From the NCBI RefSeq assembly GCF_014771645.1, contig NZ_CP061738.1, positions 850,413-914,412 of the forward strand: a DNA stretch of 64,000 bases, written 5' to 3'. Source of the DNA: Candidatus Wolbachia massiliensis. GTDB taxonomy: Bacteria; Pseudomonadota; Alphaproteobacteria; Rickettsiales; Anaplasmataceae. Of the stretch, positions 58,317-64,000 are shown piece after piece. The translations under genes were made by a program, and so were the position numbers. Every line of letters starts with the position of its first letter. Position 1 is the stretch's first letter. The notes below the pieces were generated by a model. It had not been told where the DNA came from and ran no database searches. It saw nothing but the letters and a program-made list of their open reading frames with translations.

Positions 58317-58430
58317 ACCCTGTGGACGAAATTTTAGAGAAAAGAGCCCCAATAAGAAAGCCCACAAAAACCTCAGCTATTTTATCAAATCTGGAAAAAA
58401 TACGTCTAGAATTTGTTTCCAATTTCTTTC
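58317..58430 (-). pseudogene. C-terminal remnant of an IS transposase
   Basis: The reverse strand reads NSRRIFSRFDKIAEVFVGFL and IGALF, resembling the end of IS5-group transposases of Wolbachia. It lies immediately after the Rpn stop. Only about 30 codons remain. Confidence 0.5.
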
Positions 58431-58515
58431 ATTCGGTAGTTCCTTTTGCCTTTTTTCTTGTTTGGTAAATTTCTTAAATATTTGTGACTGAAATCCCGCT
58501 GCGGGATGACGAAAA

Positions 58516-58740
58516 ACGGTGTCATGGCATCCAGTCTTTCCATAAAATGTTGTATTTTAACATAAAACAGCTATTTTTATACTCACCAATTTAATAAAAT
58601 TCCTGGATCCCAGTACTGGGATGACACCATAGGGGGCGCTGGGATCCAGAAGAGTTTGCTTGTGAACTGATTTGGTGAGCATAAGCTGCTAAAACATAAC
58701 GTTTTTGATGAGATTACAGAAAGGCTGGATGCCATGACAC
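58516..58740. repeat. Imperfect 225-bp inverted repeat, MITE-like
   Basis: The left end CGGTGTCATGGCATCCAG (58516) is repeated inverted at the right end (to 58740). Inner words also pair: ATACTCACCAA with TTGGTGAGCAT, AACATAAAACAGC with GCTGCTAAAACATAA, and CTGGATCCCAG with CTGGGATCCAG. The centre is GATGACACCATAGGGGG. No coding frame. Confidence 0.65.
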
Positions 58741-59068
58741 CGTTTGTTGTGTGGCATCTTAACAGAAACAAATGTTCGTACAGTTATGTGCCCAGACACT
58801 ACCATAGGAGCACTGCCCTCCTTTTCTTCTGGATGCCAGCATTAGAATGACATCATAGGGGCACTGGGAGACACCTTCGATGTGAGAAAGAGCTGGACTT
58901 CCATGACACCGTTTGTTGACCTTGGCAAAATAAATGTTCGTACAGTTGTAAGCATCTTGGAGGAAAGCGAAACCAGAAAGCAAGTTATGCGAAAAACTCA
59001 CAGGGTTTTGTGATGAAGTCTATTGATTTTTACTGCCAGTGCAGATACGATGAGACTTTAAGCACTAG
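58741..59068. other. Intergenic repeat cluster before metG
   Basis: The words CCATGACACCGTTTGTTG and AAATGTTCGTACAGTT occur twice, about 170 bp apart (from 58732 and 58901). Between them lies the same repeat as at 43346-43400. No gene is seen, and short frames on the minus strand are not convincing. Confidence 0.6.
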
Positions 59069-60616
59069 ATGATGAAGAAGTCTGAGAATTTATACATCAC
59101 CACACCAATATATTATGTTAATGACAACCCGCACATTGGTCATGCATACACTTCTCTCTTGTGTAACGTGATAGCAAGGTTCATGAAACTAGCTGGGAAA
59201 AATGTCAAATTCACCACCGGCACAGATGAGCACGGACAAAAAATCGAAAAAGCAGCTAAAGCAAAAGAAATGCAACCAAAAGAATTTACAGATGAAGTGA
59301 GCGTCTCGTTTAAAGAATTAGCCAAGTGCATGAATTTTCAATATGACGATTTTATTCGCACTACAGAAGAACGTCACGAAAAAGCCGTTATAGCTTTATG
59401 GAATAGGCTTAAAGAGAGAGGACAAATATACTTGGATTCTTACTCGGGCTGGTATTCAGTTCGTGATGAAGCATTTTATCAAGAATCAGAGCTGATAGAT
59501 GGTAAAGCACCAACAGGCGCTGAAGTTCAGTGGATAAAAGAAGAAAGCTATTTTTTTCGCTTGTCAAACTGGCAAGACAAATTGCTTAAGCTATATGACA
59601 ATCAACCAAATTTTATCTTTCCTGAGAGCAGAAAAAATGAAGTGGTATCGTTTGTAAAATCAGGACTCACTGACCTTTCAATCTCTCGTACGAGTTTCAA
59701 CTGGGGAATAAAAGTACCAGGGAACGATAAGCACGTAATTTATGTCTGGATAGATGCATTAACTAACTACCTTACATCAATAGGTTTTCCTACTATTGAA
59801 GGTGAAGAATATAATAGGTTTTGGGCAAATGGCAGCTCTTTCAATGTCCACGTAATTGGTAAGGATATATTGCGCTTTCACGCTGTATATTGGCCGGCTA
59901 TTCTCTTTGCAGCAGATTTGCCACTGCCAAAACAAATAGCAGTTCATGGTTGGTGGTTGAATGAGGGGGAAAAAATATCCAAGTCTCTTGGTAACGTCAT
60001 AGATCCAATTGGCTTAGCTGAGGAGTTTGGCGTTGATCAACTACGTTATTTTCTCCTTCGGGAAGCAAGCTTCGGGCAGGATGGTAATTTTAGTAAGAAA
60101 AACATGATTAACCGAATAAACTCAGAACTTGCAAACAATATAGGCAATTTAGTGCAAAGAACAATTTCATTTTTACACAAACAGTGTTCGGGAGCTGTTC
60201 CAACAGTCGATCAAAGCCTACTTAAAAATGAGGAAAGTCTTCCTGATTGCAAAGCTATACTCGATCAAGTAATGGATCATCTATCAAAGTATGAATTTAA
60301 CCACATCATACTGTTAATTATCAATATATCTTCTGAAGCAAATGCTTATATAGACAAAAGTGCACCCTGGACATTAAGCAAAACTGACAGAGAGCGCATG
60401 AGTTTGGTAATTTACAAATTACTGGAATACATAAGAATAATTGGCATTTTATTGCAGCCAATCGTTCCCAAGTCAGCGGAAATGATACTCGACCAATTGC
60501 AAATTCCAAAAGAACAACGTGATTTAAAATCTCTGTGCAACACGTGCGTAAGTCCAGGCGCTATACTGCCTAAACCTACGCCGGTTTTTTTGAGGGTTGA
60601 TAAAGAGGAGAAATAA
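59069..60616 (+). CDS. metG: Methionyl-tRNA synthetase
   Basis: 515 residues: TPIYYVNDNPHIGHAYTSLL (HIGH motif), HGWWLNEGEKISKSLGNVID (KISKS variant of KMSKS), and no CXXC zinc knuckle. Charges tRNA-Met. Start is ATG 59069 or 59072. Confidence 0.95.
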   Translation: MMKKSENLYITTPIYYVNDNPHIGHAYTSLLCNVIARFMKLAGKNVKFTTGTDEHGQKIEKAAKAKEMQPKEFTDEVSVSFKELAKCMNFQYDDFIRTTEERHEKAVIALWNRLKERGQIYLDSYSGWYSVRDEAFYQESELIDGKAPTGAEVQWIKEESYFFRLSNWQDKLLKLYDNQPNFIFPESRKNEVVSFVKSGLTDLSISRTSFNWGIKVPGNDKHVIYVWIDALTNYLTSIGFPTIEGEEYNRFWANGSSFNVHVIGKDILRFHAVYWPAILFAADLPLPKQIAVHGWWLNEGEKISKSLGNVIDPIGLAEEFGVDQLRYFLLREASFGQDGNFSKKNMINRINSELANNIGNLVQRTISFLHKQCSGAVPTVDQSLLKNEESLPDCKAILDQVMDHLSKYEFNHIILLIINISSEANAYIDKSAPWTLSKTDRERMSLVIYKLLEYIRIIGILLQPIVPKSAEMILDQLQIPKEQRDLKSLCNTCVSPGAILPKPTPVFLRVDKEEK

Positions 60617-60633
60617 TTTTAACTATTTCTCCT
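60606..60633 (+). terminator. Hairpin at the end of metG
   Basis: AGGAGAAAT (60606-60614) and ATTTCTCCT (60625-60633) form a perfect 9-bp stem with a 10-base loop over the metG stop codon. No T-run follows, so it may be an RNA end-protecting hairpin rather than an intrinsic terminator. Confidence 0.4.
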
Positions 60634-60650
60634 GGGTGAGATTACATCTA

Positions 60651-61360
60651 TTAAAGGCCCTTACTTTCACTATTTAGATGTGATGTTTTAGTGCTAGTAA
60701 AGAGTGACTTAACCCATGCACCCCAACCTTGACCGTTTTCTTCTTTAGCTGGCTGATTTTTTGGGCTAAGAATTTCAGCCTCTTTTTGATCAGGTTGAGC
60801 TTCTTGCTTAGCTGGCTGACTTTTTGGGCTAGAAATCTCAGCATCTTTTTCAGAACTTTCACAAAACAAATTACCAAGAGCTACAGGATCTAAAACCTCT
60901 TCTTGCTTTCTTTACGCTCCTGATGTACTCTCTGAGCACCTTCATCAGAATTAATAATGTACCTTACCTTTTTATCTAGTTGCTTTTTCATTTCAGTATC
61001 TTTTTTAACACTGTTAGCATCCAAATAAGAAATAACTGTATCTTTATCTTTTAACTCTTCGTTCCTTTCAACAAGTTGTTCTCTTAGCTTAGAATTTTCT
61101 TTAACCGCAGCAAATATACCTGCTTCTTTCTCAGCAATAGTGCTGTTTTTGCTAATCGCTACAGCTGAAAGTGCAATAGCTGCAACAGAAAACACAGCAC
61201 CACCAATAATAAATGGAAGGCCAAGACTTAATGCTGCAACTGGAGCTAAGAAACCAACATAAGGAGCTACAGCAAATATTCCTGATGCCAATAAAGTTCC
61301 GATAGCCAAAGCACCGCTCACAAGATAAGGTGCGTTAGCTTTGTTAAATACATTTTTCAT
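60651..61360 (-). pseudogene. Hypothetical membrane/coiled-coil protein, probably frameshifted
   Basis: From ATG 61360 the frame reads MKNVFNKANAPYLVSGALAI with two hydrophobic helices (residues 12-60), then a charged coiled-coil stretch (EKEAGIFAAVKENSKLREQL), and stops at 60890 (KKRF). A second frame continues at once with EEVLDPVALGNLFCESS and two copies of a motif like EAEILSPKNQPAK, ending at 60651 (SESKGL). The join near 60895 looks like a 1- or 2-base indel. I do not recognise a function. Confidence 0.5.
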
Positions 61361-61476
61361 TGTATACCCCACTAAAATAATTAATTCATTATTAAAACTG
61401 TAGCACAAATAAAGAGATAATGCAAGCTTATTAATAAATTAAAATTGCAATAAAGGTAGATATTGGCAAAAGTTTG

Positions 61477-62928
61477 TTATATACTATGCCTTTCCGTATA
61501 ATCCTTAAATGCACCTCTGTTGGAGTCAAAATATAACTTCACACTACCGATTGGCCCATTTCTTTGCTTTGCAACAATCAGCTCTGCAATATTTCTAATT
61601 TTCTCCATCTTCTCTTGCCATTCTCGATGTTTATTGCTTTCTTCACTTGGCTGTTTTCTCAGTTCATAATATTCTTCTCTATAGAGAAACATTACTATAT
61701 CTGCATCCTGCTCTATGCTTCCCGAATCACGTAAATCAGCAAGTTGTGGTTTTTTGTCGTCCCTCTGTTCAACAGAACGAGAGAGCTGTGATAATGCAAC
61801 AATGGGAATATTTAGTTCCTTCGCAATTGCTTTCAAACCTTGTGTTACTTCCGAAATTTCCTGCACTCTATTTTCATTACTTCTCTTTGTTGTTCCTCTG
61901 ATTAACTGCAAATAGTCAATAAATACCACCTCTACGTTATATAGCTGATACAACAAACGTATTCTTGTACGAAGAGCACTGATCGATAGTGCGGGGGTGT
62001 CGTCTATGATGAAAGGTAATTCAGATAACTCTGTACTAGCATTAATAAATTCATGCAATTCAAAATCACTAATTCTTCCAGTTAATGCCTTATAATAACT
62101 AACTCCTGAATCTATGGTAATTAATCTTGCAGTTAATTGTTCTGCTGACATTTCAAGTGAGAAAAATGCTACAAAGTGTTGTTTATCTGCTCTTTTTTGT
62201 AGAACTTTGCAAGCATTAAGTGCAATATTTAGTGCCAATGCTGTTTTACCCATGGAAGGTCTTGCAGCTAGAATTAATAGATCAGATTTCTGCAAACCAC
62301 CAAGAAGCTGATTTAGATCTTGAAGCCCGGTTGTAATGCCCAGCGCCTCTGGATTGTTTTTCAGTGTGCTGATCTTTTCAACTACATCTTTAACTGAACG
62401 TGCGAGCTTGATATATGTTTTCTCGCCTTGCTTTTTTACTGCTAAGTTGAACAATTTTGTCATTGCTTGCTCAATTTGCACCTGTGCAGGATTTTCGATG
62501 TCATAGTTATAACTATCGTCAACTATTTCTTGCCCAAGTTTGATTAGACATCTTCTTAAATAGGTATCGCGGATTATTCTAGTCAAACTATAGATATCAA
62601 GTGCAATACTTGCCTTTGCTGCAAGTTTCGCTAAGTATTCAACTCCACCACATGCAGTAAATGCTTGGTCATTCTCAAAAAACATTTTTAGGCTCAGTTC
62701 ATTGGCAACTATGCCGTGTTTCCTGGTTTTAGATATCTGCGTAAAAATACTCTGATGTAATGGATCATAGAAATTTTCTGCTGTGATTGTGTCTTCAACC
62801 GCATCACAAATTCTATTATCACGAATCATTGCACCAATGAGCATTTGTTCAGCTTCTAAATTATGCGGTAATTTGCATATTTCCTTGTTTACACTTCGTG
62901 GATCGATGAGATCAGCTAATTCATTCAT
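61477..62928 (-). CDS. dnaB: Replicative DNA helicase DnaB
   Basis: 483 residues. N-terminal LPHNLEAEQMLIGAMI, Walker A AARPSMGKTALA, FFSLEMSAEQL, DYLQLI, and PQLADLRDSGSIEQDADIV. It drives replication forks. Confidence 0.95.
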   Translation of the reverse strand: MNELADLIDPRSVNKEICKLPHNLEAEQMLIGAMIRDNRICDAVEDTITAENFYDPLHQSIFTQISKTRKHGIVANELSLKMFFENDQAFTACGGVEYLAKLAAKASIALDIYSLTRIIRDTYLRRCLIKLGQEIVDDSYNYDIENPAQVQIEQAMTKLFNLAVKKQGEKTYIKLARSVKDVVEKISTLKNNPEALGITTGLQDLNQLLGGLQKSDLLILAARPSMGKTALALNIALNACKVLQKRADKQHFVAFFSLEMSAEQLTARLITIDSGVSYYKALTGRISDFELHEFINASTELSELPFIIDDTPALSISALRTRIRLLYQLYNVEVVFIDYLQLIRGTTKRSNENRVQEISEVTQGLKAIAKELNIPIVALSQLSRSVEQRDDKKPQLADLRDSGSIEQDADIVMFLYREEYYELRKQPSEESNKHREWQEKMEKIRNIAELIVAKQRNGPIGSVKLYFDSNRGAFKDYTERHSI

Positions 62929-63032
62929 TTTAAATTTTTAGGGTAACTACCGGTTATTTTAGAATATTTAGTCCTTATTTGAAAGATAAAAAATTTGACT
63001 AATTCTGTGTTGCTTATAGCATTAAACTTGAA

Positions 63033-63115
63033 GCCCCTGTGGTGGAATGGTAGACACGGCAGACTCAAAATCTGTTGCTTGCAGAAGCATGCTGGTTCAA
63101 GTCCGGCCAGGGGCA
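63033..63115 (+). tRNA. tRNA-Leu (CAA)
   Basis: Class II tRNA: acceptor GCCCCTG/CAGGGGC, anticodon loop CTCAAAA (anticodon CAA), long variable arm, T arm with GGTTCAAGTCC. The 3' CCA is not encoded. Confidence 0.9.
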
Positions 63116-63136
63116 CGAATATTGGGAAGTGCATAC

Positions 63137-63733
63137 ATGTTAAATAAATTTTTTGATCGTTTATTTTCTATTTTTTCTTCTATAAATGCCATTCAAAAGG
63201 TAAAAAAGGATGAAAATGGTATATGTTATATAACAGGACTGAGGCGCTATATATCGGTATTGCTTGACTTTATCATTATTATCTTATTCTTGCAGTTTTG
63301 CGGCCAAGCCTTAAATCAGCTCTTTAAAAACTCAGAGGATGGCAAAATATTTGGCCAAATTGCTGCAAAATACGAAATGCAAGTACCACTTTCCACGGAA
63401 GAAAAGATAACGCAGAGTAGACTCATTAAGCTATGGATTCTAAATCAAATAGTTCAATTCATTATGCTCTTCAGCTATGTGGCATATATGTGGGTAAAGT
63501 TTGCCGCTACGCCTGGAAAACTACTACTTGGGCTGAGAGTTGTAGACGCACAAACTTTCGGAAAAATGACCTTAAAACAGGCAACAAAGAGGTTTTTTTC
63601 CTTTGTATTATCAGTTGCACCATTATTTTTAGGCTTTATATGGTCAAATTTCAACAATCGCTGTCAAACTTGGCACGATAAAATCGCAGGAACAGTGGTT
63701 GTCACCAATAAAAGCCTTAAAAGGCAGAGCTAA
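63137..63733 (+). CDS. RDD-family membrane protein
   Basis: ATG 63137 is chosen because the frame upstream lies inside tRNA-Leu. 198 residues, three hydrophobic helices; RRYISVLLDF at the first, ATPGKLLLGLRVVD after the second and RCQTWHDKIAGTVVV near the end are RDD hallmarks. Transport role unknown. Confidence 0.85.
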   Translation: MLNKFFDRLFSIFSSINAIQKVKKDENGICYITGLRRYISVLLDFIIIILFLQFCGQALNQLFKNSEDGKIFGQIAAKYEMQVPLSTEEKITQSRLIKLWILNQIVQFIMLFSYVAYMWVKFAATPGKLLLGLRVVDAQTFGKMTLKQATKRFFSFVLSVAPLFLGFIWSNFNNRCQTWHDKIAGTVVVTNKSLKRQS

Positions 63734-64000
63734 AAAATCACTTGACAAACCTCTCCAGTCCCCTTATCATAACCATAGTATTGTGGGTGTTTTAGGCCTA
63801 AAATTTATCATCAAACTTTGTATTAAGTGACAAAGCACAACAAAAAACTAGGCGTGTTATGTTTAATTTTTGCAATATAGAGACTCCATGTCTTTATAAA
63901 TTTTTATCTACATTAGCTGAACCTCGCTTATTAAGCGATGTAAGAGAGAATCGGACGCCAAGTTTTTGAGAGAACAGTAAACAACTCACGTTGCGGGGTT
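63734..64000 (+). repeat. Start of a third Rpn-type leader, cut by the window end
   Basis: ACTTGACAAACCTCTCC and TATCAT with the same 17-base spacing (63742-63770), then GTTTAATTTTTGCA, ATGTCTTTATAAATTT and AAGCTGAA-like words in the same order as in copies 1 and 2. The first 100 bases after P1 diverge. An Rpn-like gene probably lies beyond 64000. Confidence 0.65.
63742..63770 (+). promoter_or_regulatory. Distal promoter P1 of the third leader
   Basis: TTGACA at 63742-63747 and TATCAT at 63765-63770, 17-base spacer, located just after the RDD stop. Confidence 0.55.

Noticed and set aside
58583..59001. Minus-strand frames of 62 and 80 codons in the repeat cluster
   Set aside because: They lie in palindromic repeat sequence, with no recognisable protein features.

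Overview
The window reads as chromosomal DNA from a Wolbachia endosymbiont (Alphaproteobacteria, Rickettsiales). It is AT-rich, has a Rickettsiales-type S10-spc-alpha ribosomal operon without rpmD (L30), a split ATP synthase gene set, several ankyrin-repeat genes, Rpn/PD-(D/E)XK nuclease genes with repetitive leaders, and many insertion sequences. The genus is assigned from gene content seen by eye; no database search was run and I do not assign a strain.

Layout. 1-16962 is a heavily rearranged accessory region: a frameshifted ankyrin gene (50-2993), a 5'-truncated TPR gene (3442-4095), three complete copies (A, C, D) and one truncated copy (B) of a 961-bp IS5-type element, one complete and one partial IS630 element, a shattered Rpn nuclease gene, a housekeeping island (VUT-type transporter, TolA/TonB-like protein, BamE-like lipoprotein, nrdB, ankyrin protein, membrane protein), and a 5'-truncated NB-ARC/ankyrin gene. 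17042-21789 is mostly housekeeping (rplU-rpmA, tRNA-Ile, metK, a tandem TenA-like pair with the second copy broken, coxC-ruvC). 21790-23120 is IS debris followed by the last 39 codons of a tuf gene. 23123-36356 is the S10-spc-alpha ribosomal operon with secY, adk and rpoA, followed by yraN, atpH-atpA, greA, ribB and an M48 protease. 41559-45930 holds an Rpn nuclease gene with its long leader, a ferredoxin-NADP reductase, pgk and a stump of a membrane-protein gene. 45931-47390 is an IS630 copy flanked by inverted pieces of the IS5-type element (copy E), after which come a truncated leucine-rich-repeat gene and a second large ankyrin gene paralogous to the first. 51805-64000 contains rsmE, a DEAD-box helicase, a cold-shock protein, pmbA-atpG, a second Rpn gene with its leader, a palindrome-rich repeat cluster, metG, a frameshifted membrane protein, dnaB, tRNA-Leu, an RDD protein and the start of a third Rpn-type leader running off the end.

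Most notable structure. (1) The C-terminal fragment of an Rpn gene (4092-4184) and its middle and N-terminal fragments (12568-12797, 13752-14215) lie on the outer sides of two direct IS copies (A and C); joined at the IS ends they restore the reading frame with no lost base. The nrdB-containing segment between the IS copies therefore appears to have been inserted into, or moved into, a disrupted Rpn locus by IS-IS recombination. (2) Both intact Rpn genes are preceded by the same roughly 520-bp leader with a near-consensus sigma-70 promoter at each end; the start of the leader recurs alone at the window end and a decayed copy precedes the broken Rpn gene. (3) Each of the five IS5-type copies has at least one boundary at a gene truncation or a sequence discontinuity.
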